DNA of 64,000 nt from Streptococcus infantis (GTDB lineage Bacteria > Bacillota > Bacilli > Lactobacillales > Streptococcaceae), in assembly GCF_018499575.1 (NCBI RefSeq), contig NZ_JAHDAP010000001.1, forward strand, positions 372,001 to 436,000, read 5' to 3'. The position numbers and the translations under genes are program-made. Positions within the stretch are counted from its first letter, which is position 1. Each line of letters starts with the position of its first letter. The notes below the pieces were generated by a model. The model ran no database searches and had not been told where the DNA came from. It saw nothing but the letters and a program-made list of their open reading frames with translations. Of the stretch, positions 36,494 through 46,679 are shown in pieces.

Positions 36494-37087
36494 ATGGAAA
36501 AATTTACAGTTTATCCAGGAACAACGGTTCCTCTTATGAATGATAATATTGATACCGACCAAATCCTACCCAAGCAGTTTCTCAAGTTAATTGATAAGAA
36601 AGGATTTGGTAAGTACCTCATGTATGCTTGGCGTTATCTAGATGACAAGTACACTGAGGATCCAGACTTTGTCTTTAACCGACCTGAATATCGCAAAGCT
36701 ACTATCCTCATCACAGGAGATAACTTTGGGGCTGGCTCTTCTAGAGAACACGCAGCTTGGGCTCTAGCCGACTATGGTTTTAAGGTCGTGATTGCAGGGT
36801 CTTTTGGTGATATTCATTACAATAATGAGCTCAATAATGGCATGTTACCTATTGTTCAGCCTAGGGAGGTTAGAGAAAAGCTAGCCCAACTTAAACCGAC
36901 CGACCAAGTGACGGTTGACTTGGAACAACAAAAAATCATCTCACCTATTGGAGAATTCTCCTTTGAAATCGATAGCGAATGGAAACACAAGCTCTTAAAT
37001 GGTTTGGATGATATCGGTATTACCTTGCAGTATGAAGACTTGATTGCTGCTTATGAAAAACAAAGACCAGCCTACTGGCAGGATTAG
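36494..37087 (+). CDS. leuD: 3-isopropylmalate dehydratase small subunit
   Basis: A 197-residue swivelling-domain partner of LeuC. Substrate-contact motifs [14 protein letters not shown] and [14 protein letters not shown] are present, and the length is normal, so the leucine pathway appears intact. AAGGAGAGG lies 3-5 nt upstream. The next gene starts 25 nt later and may be read from the same transcript. Confidence 0.97.
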   Translation: MEKFTVYPGTTVPLMNDNIDTDQILPKQFLKLIDKKGFGKYLMYAWRYLDDKYTEDPDFVFNRPEYRKATILITGDNFGAGSSREHAAWALADYGFKVVIAGSFGDIHYNNELNNGMLPIVQPREVREKLAQLKPTDQVTVDLEQQKIISPIGEFSFEIDSEWKHKLLNGLDDIGITLQYEDLIAAYEKQRPAYWQD

Positions 37088-37112
37088 AAAAAATAGAAAA
37101 GGAAATAGAACT

Positions 37113-37892
37113 ATGACAAAACACATTCAATGGAACGGAACACTTTCACAAGAAGGTTATGACATTTTAAAAGGTGAGGGCGGATGTATCGTTTGTCCTA
37201 CAAAAGTTGGTTACATCATCATGACTAGCGATAAGGCAGGTCTTGAACGTAAGTTTGAAGCCAAAGAGCGTAACCGTAACAAACCAGGTGTTGTACTTTG
37301 TGGTAGCATGGATGAACTTCGCGCTTTAGCACAACTCAACCCAGAAATTGAAGCCTTCTACCAAAAACATTGGGACGAAGACATTCTTCTCGGTTGTATC
37401 CTTCCATGGAAACCAGAAGCCTTTGAGAAACTCAAAGCATACGATGATGGACGTGAAGAACTCATGACTGACGTTCGTGGAACGAGTTGTTTTGTTATCA
37501 AGTTTGGTAAAGCTGGTGAACAATTGGCTGCCAAACTTTGGGAAGAAGGAAAAATGGTTTATGCCTCATCAGCCAACCCATCAGGAAAAGGAAATCGTGG
37601 TAAGGTTGAAGGAATCGGTCAACGTATCGAAGGGGCAGTGGACCTTGTCGTTGAAGCAGATGACTATGTGGCATCTATCCAACCTGATAAAACAGTTGAG
37701 ACTCGTTACGAGCAAGGTGTGATGGTGTCTATGGTCGATAAAGACGGCAAACTCATTCCAGAACAAGGTGGAGCACGATCAACTTCACCAGCGCCAGTTG
37801 TGATTCGTAAAGGGCTTGACATTGATAAAATCATGATGCATCTGTCAGACACCTTTAACTCATGGGACTACCGTCAAGGGGAGTATTATTAA
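37113..37892 (+). CDS. YrdC/Sua5-domain protein
   Basis: A 259-residue protein of the YrdC/Sua5/YciO superfamily, whose best-known members make threonylcarbamoyl-AMP for tRNA t6A. The core runs from GGCIVCPTKVGY through SANPSGKGNRG, with a C-terminal extension. Streptococci carry another, more typical Sua5, so this paralogue may act on a different substrate. The ATG at 37113 follows AAAAGGAA; the upstream frame overlaps leuD and is rejected. An imperfect terminator lies at about 37911-37955. Confidence 0.82.
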   Translation: MTKHIQWNGTLSQEGYDILKGEGGCIVCPTKVGYIIMTSDKAGLERKFEAKERNRNKPGVVLCGSMDELRALAQLNPEIEAFYQKHWDEDILLGCILPWKPEAFEKLKAYDDGREELMTDVRGTSCFVIKFGKAGEQLAAKLWEEGKMVYASSANPSGKGNRGKVEGIGQRIEGAVDLVVEADDYVASIQPDKTVETRYEQGVMVSMVDKDGKLIPEQGGARSTSPAPVVIRKGLDIDKIMMHLSDTFNSWDYRQGEYY

Positions 37893-37910
37893 TATAGAAA
37901 AGAAGTCTAG

Positions 37911-37955
37911 TGTTAAGAGCAGTTGAAGCTCCTAACGCTGGGCTTTTTCTTTAGA
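37911..37955 (+). terminator. Imperfect terminator after YrdC-domain gene
   Basis: AGTGTTAAGAGC pairs with GCTCCTAACGCT with one wobble and one mismatch, then GGGCTTTTTC. The following 140 nt up to mcrB are AT-rich, with no feature I can name. Confidence 0.65.
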
Positions 37956-38092
37956 AATTCTTTTCATTTTTTATAGGATATGATATTCTATATATGAAAT
38001 GTGTGTTATAGAAGATAGTTATTAAAAATATTTACACTAACAAATAATATTTAGAACCTTTAATAATCATTTAATGAGCGAGGTAAAGCATT

Positions 38093-40066
38093 ATGATAAC
38101 TGAATCAATTTTTATTGATAGAATAAAAAAAGAATTCCCAGATGCAATTGAAAATCAAACAAAAAGTTATATTTCTTTTCAGGTTAAAAATATGAAAGGG
38201 AAGTTACAAAACTTTATAGAGATTAATTTTCAGAATAAAGGAATAAAGATTGCAATTCTCTCTAAAAGTCTTCGTGATTCAGATTTTTTGATTTTTAATA
38301 AGAAGCCTGATTCATTTGGTTGGACACTTGATGCTGAGTATTTTATTAAGGACGAAAATTCATTAAATGAGATTTTACCTTTTATAAATAAATCTTATGA
38401 GTTTGTAAAAAGTGGAATTAACTCAGAGGGTTATAAAGTCTTCAGAGAATTTTTATCTAAATTTGTGAATCAAGCAAATATCTATAATTCGAAAGATATA
38501 GAAATGAAACGTTCTCAAAAATTAGATGGAGCTGAACATATTTATCCTGCTCTAACTATTGAAGGTATTCCATACAAAGTTGAAATGCTTAACACAGGTC
38601 ATTTTGGTCCAAGGAGTGGTAATGGATATATCAAATCACCTTATTTTGGTTATCGGTTGAGTGACATTGATAACTTATGGATAAATATAAGGTGTGGTTT
38701 TCAGAGATTTAAACTCACAGAATTTAAAATAGTAAAATGGTATAGTAATAATCAAGATGAAGATTTAGGGTATAAATACCTTGTCAAAGATTTAGAATTG
38801 GAATCAACCGAGGAACCTAATGATATCTTAAAAGAGTTTTATGATAATTTTACTAGTTTCTATAGGAAAAGAGAGATGAAAGATGTAAACATGTTAGAAA
38901 ATATTAAAAAATATAAAAATATTTTATTGCAATCCAAAAACCTCATCCTCCGTGGTGCACCTGGGACAGGTAAAACGTATTTAGCTAAAGAAATTGCTTT
39001 AGAATTAACAGGTGGAAACGAAGACCAAATCGAGTTTGTACAGTTTCACCCTTCGTATGACTATACGGATTTTGTAGAGGGGTTAAGACCGGATTCAAAT
39101 GAGTATGGAACAATTGATTTTAAACTACAAGATGGTATTTTTAAGAAGTTTTGTCAATTAGCTAAAGAAGCTCAGAAGATTGGAGGGCAAGATAATTTTG
39201 ATGAAGCTTGGGATCTTTATCTTGAGTATGTAAATAGTAGAGATGAAAAAGAGTATTTGACAGAATTTTCATATCTGACTGTAAATAGTAGAAATAATTT
39301 TAATGTCAATTATGAAACCAAGGCTCAAGGAACTGTCTTAACAAGAGAATATGTTTATGAACTCTATAAAGATGAAAAATATCCGAAGCAGCTTTATTAT
39401 CGTAGCCAAGGAAAAAAAGTACTCGAAACTTTAAGGAAAAAATTTGGACTTAAAGAATATGTTTCCCCAATAGGTATTAACGCTGACAAGAACTTTGTCT
39501 TCATCATCGATGAGATCAATCGAGGTGAGATTTCTAAGATTTTTGGAGAGCTCTTTTTCTCCATTGATCCTGGCTATCGTGGTGAGAAGGGGAGTGTTTC
39601 TACCCAATATGCCAATCTACACGAAACTGATGACAAGTTTTATATCCCTGAAAATGTCTATATTATCGGAACTATGAATGATATCGACCGTTCGGTGGAT
39701 ACCTTTGATTTTGCCATGCGCCGTCGTTTCCGTTTTGTTGAAGTTACTGCTGAGAGTCAACTAGGTATGCTGGATGATGTTCTTGGTGATAAAGCTGAAG
39801 AAGCGAAAGCGCGTCTAAGAAACTTGAATGCCGAAATTGAGAAAGTTCAGGAGCTAAACAATCATTATCATATCGGACCAAGTTATTTCCTTAAACTAGA
39901 AGAAGTAGACTTTGACTATGAGTTACTCTGGTCCGATTATCTTAAACCACTTTTGGAAGATTACTTGCGTGGTTCTTATGAAGAAGATACGACGCTGAAT
40001 ACTTTGAAAAAAGCATATGATCTGACAAATCAGCAAGATATTGGTGATGACGATGCAGATAACTGA
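38093..40066 (+). CDS. mcrB: McrB-like AAA+ GTPase of a modification-dependent restriction system
   Basis: A 657-residue motor/recognition subunit. Residues 1-105 resemble the DUF5655 domain (IEINFQNKGIKI, DSFGWTLDAEYFI, INKSYEFVKSG); residues 140-265 are a second unassigned segment. The McrB-type AAA+ follows: GAPGTGKTYLAKE near 287, Walker B FIIDEINRGE near 469, then GTMNDIDRSVDTFDFAMRRRFRF near 527. The family couples GTP hydrolysis to DNA translocation and cleavage of methylated DNA by McrC. The first 840 nt are visibly more AT-rich than the rest, suggesting recognition-domain exchange. GAGG lies 9 nt upstream. Confidence 0.88.
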   Translation: MITESIFIDRIKKEFPDAIENQTKSYISFQVKNMKGKLQNFIEINFQNKGIKIAILSKSLRDSDFLIFNKKPDSFGWTLDAEYFIKDENSLNEILPFINKSYEFVKSGINSEGYKVFREFLSKFVNQANIYNSKDIEMKRSQKLDGAEHIYPALTIEGIPYKVEMLNTGHFGPRSGNGYIKSPYFGYRLSDIDNLWINIRCGFQRFKLTEFKIVKWYSNNQDEDLGYKYLVKDLELESTEEPNDILKEFYDNFTSFYRKREMKDVNMLENIKKYKNILLQSKNLILRGAPGTGKTYLAKEIALELTGGNEDQIEFVQFHPSYDYTDFVEGLRPDSNEYGTIDFKLQDGIFKKFCQLAKEAQKIGGQDNFDEAWDLYLEYVNSRDEKEYLTEFSYLTVNSRNNFNVNYETKAQGTVLTREYVYELYKDEKYPKQLYYRSQGKKVLETLRKKFGLKEYVSPIGINADKNFVFIIDEINRGEISKIFGELFFSIDPGYRGEKGSVSTQYANLHETDDKFYIPENVYIIGTMNDIDRSVDTFDFAMRRRFRFVEVTAESQLGMLDDVLGDKAEEAKARLRNLNAEIEKVQELNNHYHIGPSYFLKLEEVDFDYELLWSDYLKPLLEDYLRGSYEEDTTLNTLKKAYDLTNQQDIGDDDADN

Positions 40067-41348
40067 TAATCAACAGAGCATAAGCAAAGAAGAGTTTATC
40101 GCAAAATATCCTAAAATTAGTCAAGCTCTTTTAGATAGAACCCTAGATAACCTTTCCCAAGAAAACAATATCTTTATTTTTCCAAATGACCTGAAAAATT
40201 CTCCTGATTTGGATAAGGACCAAAAGATTTTGGAAACAGTCAATCAGAAAATTAAGACAGGAAATGTGATTGGTTTTCTGGGTTGTGGTCAGGAGAGATT
40301 AACCATTTCTTCTCGCTTTTCGAGTAAAAGTGATGACTATTTTTTGCATTATCTATTGCAGAAAGTTCTAAATATCAATCTTACTAGTTTGGATGTTGGT
40401 TTATCGCGTGAGGAAAGACTCTATCAGCTTTTAATCTACCTCTTTCCAAAGTATCTGGAAGCTGCTATGAGAAAGGGACTTTATAAGGAATACCAGAGGT
40501 TTTCTCATAATGATAGCCATATCAAGGGAGTGATTGATGTAAGAAACCATCTCAAGAAAAATCTTCCTTTCACAGGTAATATTGCTTATACAACCAGAGA
40601 GTTTACTTTTGATAATCCAATAATGCAGCTGATTCGTCATACGATTGAGTACATAAAAAATCAGAAATCTCTAGGAAGAGGTATTATTGATAGTAATCGC
40701 GAAAATATTACAGAAATAATTCGTGTAACCCCATCTTATAAACTAGCTGATCGTGCTAAGATTATTCGACGAAATCAAACTAAACCCCTTCGTCATGCCT
40801 ACTTTCGAGAATATAGAAAGTTGCAAGAGCTTTGTCTGATGATATTAAACAGAGAAAAGCACGGTTTAGGATATCAAGAGCAAAAAATTCATGGCATTCT
40901 CTTTGACGTTGCTTGGCTTTGGGAAGAATATGTTCATACTTTGTTGCCAAAAGATTTCATACATCCACGCAATAAAGAAAAGAAAGGTGGTATCTCTGTA
41001 TTTTCTGGTGGGAAACGAAAGGTATATCCAGATTTTTATAATAGGGAATTAAAGACTGTACTAGATGCTAAATATAAAAAACTAGAATTGACTGAAAAAG
41101 GAATCAATCGTGATGATCTATTTCAATTGATTTCTTATGCTTATATCTTACAAGCAGAAAAAGCTGGCTTGATTTTCCCGAGCATAGATCAGACAGTAAG
41201 TAGTGAAATAGGAAAGGTTCTAGGTTATGGAGTCTTGCTTAAAAAGTGCTCTATCCAAATTCCTCAGAAAGTATCATCCTACAGCGAATTCTATGAAATG
41301 CTAGAGATGTCAGAAAAAATTTTTCAAAATAATATAAAACAAAATTAG
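40053..41348 (+). CDS. mcrC: McrC-like nuclease subunit
   Basis: A 431-residue partner of McrB. The N-terminal part binds the motor; the C-terminal PD-(D/E)xK nuclease core is visible as KRKVYPDFYNRELKTVLDAKYKK near residues 325-347 (Asp in YPDF, Asp and Lys in LDAKYK), so the nuclease is probably active. Several starts are possible (GTG 40044, ATG 40047, ATG 40053); all overlap the mcrB end, giving coupled translation. A terminator lies at 41346-41373. Predicted defence against modified phage DNA; the recognised modification is unknown. Confidence 0.86.
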   Translation: MQITDNQQSISKEEFIAKYPKISQALLDRTLDNLSQENNIFIFPNDLKNSPDLDKDQKILETVNQKIKTGNVIGFLGCGQERLTISSRFSSKSDDYFLHYLLQKVLNINLTSLDVGLSREERLYQLLIYLFPKYLEAAMRKGLYKEYQRFSHNDSHIKGVIDVRNHLKKNLPFTGNIAYTTREFTFDNPIMQLIRHTIEYIKNQKSLGRGIIDSNRENITEIIRVTPSYKLADRAKIIRRNQTKPLRHAYFREYRKLQELCLMILNREKHGLGYQEQKIHGILFDVAWLWEEYVHTLLPKDFIHPRNKEKKGGISVFSGGKRKVYPDFYNRELKTVLDAKYKKLELTEKGINRDDLFQLISYAYILQAEKAGLIFPSIDQTVSSEIGKVLGYGVLLKKCSIQIPQKVSSYSEFYEMLEMSEKIFQNNIKQN

Positions 41349-41373
41349 AGAGCCTATAAACTCTCTATTTTTT
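41346..41373 (+). terminator. mcrC terminator
   Basis: TAGAGAG/CTCTCTA with an 8-nt loop, followed by TTTTTT. Confidence 0.82.
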
Positions 41374-41424
41374 ATGAAATCATTAGTAAAATCCGAACAT
41401 AATAATTTTAATGTTTCAAAATGT

Positions 41425-41453
41425 TTGACAAAAACTTTACCTTAGTTTATAAT
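41425..41453 (+). promoter_or_regulatory. guaC promoter (consensus)
   Basis: TTGACA, 17 nt, TATAAT, a perfect housekeeping promoter. Transcription should begin near 41460. Confidence 0.9.
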
Positions 41454-41459
41454 CGTTAG

Positions 41460-41530
41460 AGGAAACGTCGGAAAAGGCGTAGTGATGCGAAAGCATAGGT
41501 AGGTCATTATAAAAGAAACGAGACATCGAA
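41460..41530 (+). promoter_or_regulatory. Structured guaC 5' UTR, possible regulatory RNA
   Basis: A 71-nt leader with hairpin ACGTC/GGCGT around a GGAAAA-type loop (41465-41480) and ATGC/GCAT capped by a GAAA tetraloop (41485-41496). GGTAGGTC follows, then a weak ribosome site. It lacks the purine-riboswitch consensus that is present before xpt. Confidence 0.5.
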
Positions 41531-42514
41531 ATGTTAAACGAATTTCCGATCTTTGACTATGAAGATATTCAGCTAATCCCTAACAAATGTGTCCTTAAAA
41601 GTCGTGCAGAAGCTGACACACAAGTGACACTTGGGAAGCACACCTTTAAGTTACCAGTTGTTCCTTCAAATATGCAAACTATCTTGGATGAAGATGTTGC
41701 AGAACAACTTGCAAAAGGTGGTTATTTCTATATTATGCATCGCTTCGATGAAGCTGGGCGCATTCCTTTTGTGAAACGCATGCATGAAAAAGGTTTGATT
41801 GCTTCTATCTCCGTTGGTGTTAAAGATTACGAATATGATTTTGTTAGTCAATTAAAGGATGATGCTCCAGAGTATATCACTATTGATATCGCTCATGGAC
41901 ATGCCGACAGTGTGATTTCAATGATTCAGCATATCAAAAAAGAATTGCCAGATACGTTTGTCATCGCTGGTAACGTTGGTACTCCCGAGGCAGTTCGTGA
42001 ACTTGAAAATGCTGGAGCAGACGCTACTAAGGTCGGAATCGGTCCAGGTAAAGTATGTATTACTAAGGTTAAAACAGGCTTTGGTACAGGTGGTTGGCAG
42101 CTAGCAGCTCTTCGCTGGTGTGCTAAAGCTGCGCGTAAACCGATTATTGCCGATGGTGGTATCCGTACACACGGAGATATTGCAAAGTCAATCCGCTTCG
42201 GTGCAAGTATGGTTATGATTGGTTCTTTATTTGCAGGCCATATCGAAAGCCCTGGTAAAACTGTCGAAGTCGATGGTAAACAATTTAAAGAATACTATGG
42301 TTCTGCTTCAGAATACCAAAAAGGTGCCTATAAGAATGTCGAAGGTAAGAAAATTCTTCTTCCTGCCAAAGGACATTTACAAGATACCCTAACTGAGATG
42401 GAACAAGATTTGCAAAGTTCGATTTCTTATGCTGGAGGTCGAAAGGTAGCTGATCTTAGACATGTAGATTATGTGATTGTGAAGAACTCTATCTGGAATG
42501 GAGATGCTCACTAA
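41531..42514 (+). CDS. guaC: GMP reductase
   Basis: A 327-residue NADPH-dependent GMP reductase (GuaC2 type) converting GMP to IMP, recycling guanine nucleotides to adenine. It has the IMPDH/GMPR barrel with [11 protein letters not shown], the active-site loop GPGKVCITK near residues 173-181 (catalytic Cys), and [16 protein letters not shown]. There are no CBS domains, which separates it from IMPDH. A strong promoter is followed by a structured leader without an obvious Shine-Dalgarno, hinting at translational control. Confidence 0.96.
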   Translation: MLNEFPIFDYEDIQLIPNKCVLKSRAEADTQVTLGKHTFKLPVVPSNMQTILDEDVAEQLAKGGYFYIMHRFDEAGRIPFVKRMHEKGLIASISVGVKDYEYDFVSQLKDDAPEYITIDIAHGHADSVISMIQHIKKELPDTFVIAGNVGTPEAVRELENAGADATKVGIGPGKVCITKVKTGFGTGGWQLAALRWCAKAARKPIIADGGIRTHGDIAKSIRFGASMVMIGSLFAGHIESPGKTVEVDGKQFKEYYGSASEYQKGAYKNVEGKKILLPAKGHLQDTLTEMEQDLQSSISYAGGRKVADLRHVDYVIVKNSIWNGDAH

Positions 42515-42522
42515 AAATATCA

Positions 42523-42590
42523 TTACTTATTTATGCCGCGAATTGGCGTGGCGTTTCTACAAGGTACCGTAAATACCTAACAATGAGTAA
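42523..42590 (+). promoter_or_regulatory. Purine (guanine-type) riboswitch aptamer
   Basis: P1 TTACTTAT/ATGAGTAA (one G-T pair). The P2 hairpin uses GCC/GGC with loop GAATTGG. The conserved junction is TTTCTAC, and P3 AGGTA/TACCT encloses loop CCGTAAA. The J3/1 segment keeps the C that pairs with guanine or xanthine rather than the T of adenine switches. It controls xpt-pbuX. Confidence 0.93.
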
Positions 42591-42639
42591 GTCGAAGAGA
42601 GATAAAAAGAAGCAGGGTTATCTGTTTTGATCTTTCTAT

Positions 42640-42666
42640 GGGGCTTACTTTGTAAGTCCCTTTTTA
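42640..42666 (+). terminator. Riboswitch expression-platform terminator
   Basis: GGGGCTTAC/GTAAGTCCC with a TTT-containing loop and T5, between the aptamer and xpt. Guanine binding should favour it and lower expression. Confidence 0.88.
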
Positions 42667-42680
42667 TTTCGGAGGTTAAT

Positions 42681-43262
42681 GTGAAATTACTAGAGGAACG
42701 TATTTTAAAAGATGGGAATATTCTAGGTGAGAATATTCTTAAGGTGGATTCCTTCTTGACCCACCAAGTTGACTATTCCTTGCTGCGTGAGATTGGTCGT
42801 ACTTTTGCAGAACATTTTAAAAATGCTGGTATTACAAAAGTTGTAACCATTGAAGCATCTGGAATTGCTCCAGCTCTATATGTTGCAGAACAATTAGATG
42901 TACCTATGATTTTTGCTAAAAAGGCAAAAAATATTACCATGAATGAAGGAATTTTAACTGCAGAAGTATTTTCTTTCACGAAACAAGTTACTAGCACTGT
43001 ATCTATTGCAGGGAAGTTCTTATCTCCAGGAGATAAAGTATTAATTATTGATGATTTCTTGGCTAATGGTCAAGCAGCTAAAGGTTTGATTCAGATTATC
43101 GAGCAAGCTGGTGCTACAGTTGAGGCCGTCGGAATTGTGATTGAAAAATCCTTCCAAGATGGTCGTGAGCTGTTAGAAAAATCAGGTCATCAGGTAGTAT
43201 CACTTGCTCGTTTAGAGCGTTTTGAAAATGGAAGAGTTATCTTCAAGGAGGCAGACATCTAA
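42681..43262 (+). CDS. xpt: Xanthine phosphoribosyltransferase
   Basis: A 193-residue type I phosphoribosyltransferase salvaging xanthine (and guanine) to nucleotides. The PRPP-binding motif is [16 protein letters not shown], the N-terminus [22 protein letters not shown] is typical, and a flexible hood follows. I choose GTG at 42681, with GGAGG 5 nt before it, over the open frame that extends into the riboswitch terminator. Its TAA overlaps the pbuX ATG (TAATG). Confidence 0.96.
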   Translation: MKLLEERILKDGNILGENILKVDSFLTHQVDYSLLREIGRTFAEHFKNAGITKVVTIEASGIAPALYVAEQLDVPMIFAKKAKNITMNEGILTAEVFSFTKQVTSTVSIAGKFLSPGDKVLIIDDFLANGQAAKGLIQIIEQAGATVEAVGIVIEKSFQDGRELLEKSGHQVVSLARLERFENGRVIFKEADI

Positions 43263-44521
43263 TGAAACAACAGGAAAAACACTCACAGGCAGCCGTTCTT
43301 GGTTTGCAACACTTACTTGCTATGTACTCAGGTTCAATCCTAGTACCCATCATGATTGCAAGTGCTTTGGGGTATTCAGCTCAACAGTTGACCTACCTTA
43401 TCTCAACAGATATCTTTATGTGCGGGGTTGCAACTCTTTTACAATTGCAACTCAATAAACACTTCGGTGTTGGATTGCCAATCGTTCTTGGGGTTGCCTT
43501 CCAGTCTGTTGCTCCTCTTATCATGATTGGTCAGAGTCATGGTAGCGGTGCTATGTTTGGAGCTTTGATTGCTTCAGGGATTTATGTTATCCTGATTTCA
43601 GGTATCTTCTCTAAGGTTGCCAATCTTTTCCCTGCAATCGTAACTGGTTCTGTTATCACAACTATCGGATTGACCTTGATTCCAGTTGCTATTGGAAATA
43701 TGGGAAATAACGTAGAAAAACCAACTGGACAAAGTCTAGCCTTGGCAATGATTACTGTTCTCATCATTCTTTTGGTCAATATCTTTACAAAAGGATTTAT
43801 CAAATCTATTTCGATTTTGATTGGTTTGATTGCCGGTACGATTATTGCAGCGACTATGGGCTTGGTTGATTTTTCTCCAGTAGCAGAAGCTCCACTGGTT
43901 CATATCCCAACTCCATTTTACTTCGGTGCTCCACAATTTGAGATTTCATCTATTGTCATGATGTGTATCATTGCTACTGTATCCATGGTAGAATCAACAG
44001 GTGTATATCTTGCCCTTTCTGATATTACTAAAGATCCAATTGATAGCACTCGTCTCCGTAATGGTTATCGTGCTGAAGGTCTCGCTGTTTTACTTGGTGG
44101 ACTTTTCAATACCTTCCCTTATACAGGATTTTCACAAAACGTAGGTTTGGTGAAACTTTCAGGTATTCGTACTCGTTTGCCAATCTACTACGCAGCTGGT
44201 TTCCTTATCTTACTCGGTCTTTTGCCTAAGTTTGGTGCCTTGGCTCAGATTATTCCTAGCCCTGTTCTTGGTGGAGCAATGCTCGTCATGTTCGGTTTTG
44301 TGTCTCTCCAAGGGATGCAAATCTTGGCTCGTGTAGACTTTGAGCACAATGAACACAACTTCCTCATTGCAGCAGTGTCTATTTCTGCTGGTGTGGGATT
44401 AAACGGAAGCAATCTCTTCAATACTTTACCGACTGAATTACAAATGTTCTTCTCAAATGGTATTGTCATTGCGAGTGCTGTAGCCATCATCTTGAATGCT
44501 ATTTTGAATCGTAAAAAATAA
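43262..44521 (+). CDS. pbuX: Xanthine permease (NCS2 family)
   Basis: A 419-residue nucleobase:cation symporter with about 12-14 membrane spans. The N-terminal AVLGLQHLLAMYSGSILVP motif, GVAFQSVAPL, and VESTGVYLALSDIT with GFSQNVGLVKLSG are NCS2 hallmarks. It is co-transcribed and translationally coupled to xpt, so uptake and salvage of xanthine are controlled together by the guanine riboswitch. Terminator at 44528-44566. Confidence 0.95.
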   Translation: MKQQEKHSQAAVLGLQHLLAMYSGSILVPIMIASALGYSAQQLTYLISTDIFMCGVATLLQLQLNKHFGVGLPIVLGVAFQSVAPLIMIGQSHGSGAMFGALIASGIYVILISGIFSKVANLFPAIVTGSVITTIGLTLIPVAIGNMGNNVEKPTGQSLALAMITVLIILLVNIFTKGFIKSISILIGLIAGTIIAATMGLVDFSPVAEAPLVHIPTPFYFGAPQFEISSIVMMCIIATVSMVESTGVYLALSDITKDPIDSTRLRNGYRAEGLAVLLGGLFNTFPYTGFSQNVGLVKLSGIRTRLPIYYAAGFLILLGLLPKFGALAQIIPSPVLGGAMLVMFGFVSLQGMQILARVDFEHNEHNFLIAAVSISAGVGLNGSNLFNTLPTELQMFFSNGIVIASAVAIILNAILNRKK

Positions 44522-44527
44522 AAATAA

Positions 44528-44566
44528 ATGAGAAGTGATAGAAATATCCTTCTCATTTTCTTTTTT
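44528..44566 (+). terminator. pbuX terminator
   Basis: ATGAGAAG/CTTCTCAT with a 13-nt loop, then TTTCTTTTTT. Confidence 0.85.
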
Positions 44567-44599
44567 AGAGCTTGAATATTGTTTCTATAGTCCTTTTTA

Positions 44600-46573
<1,974 letters not shown>

Positions 46574-46603
46574 TCATTACACACTAAAGAATGACTATCT
46601 TAG

Positions 46604-46648
46604 ATTTCTTGCTCCAACTCGAAAATTTAAACAAGAAATTATTTTTTT
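46604..46648 (+). terminator. ligA terminator
   Basis: ATTTCTTG/CAAGAAAT with a 20-nt loop followed by TATTTTTTT. The large loop makes it weaker. Confidence 0.65.
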
Positions 46649-46679
46649 AAAATTTAACAATTAGAAATTAGGGAGAACT

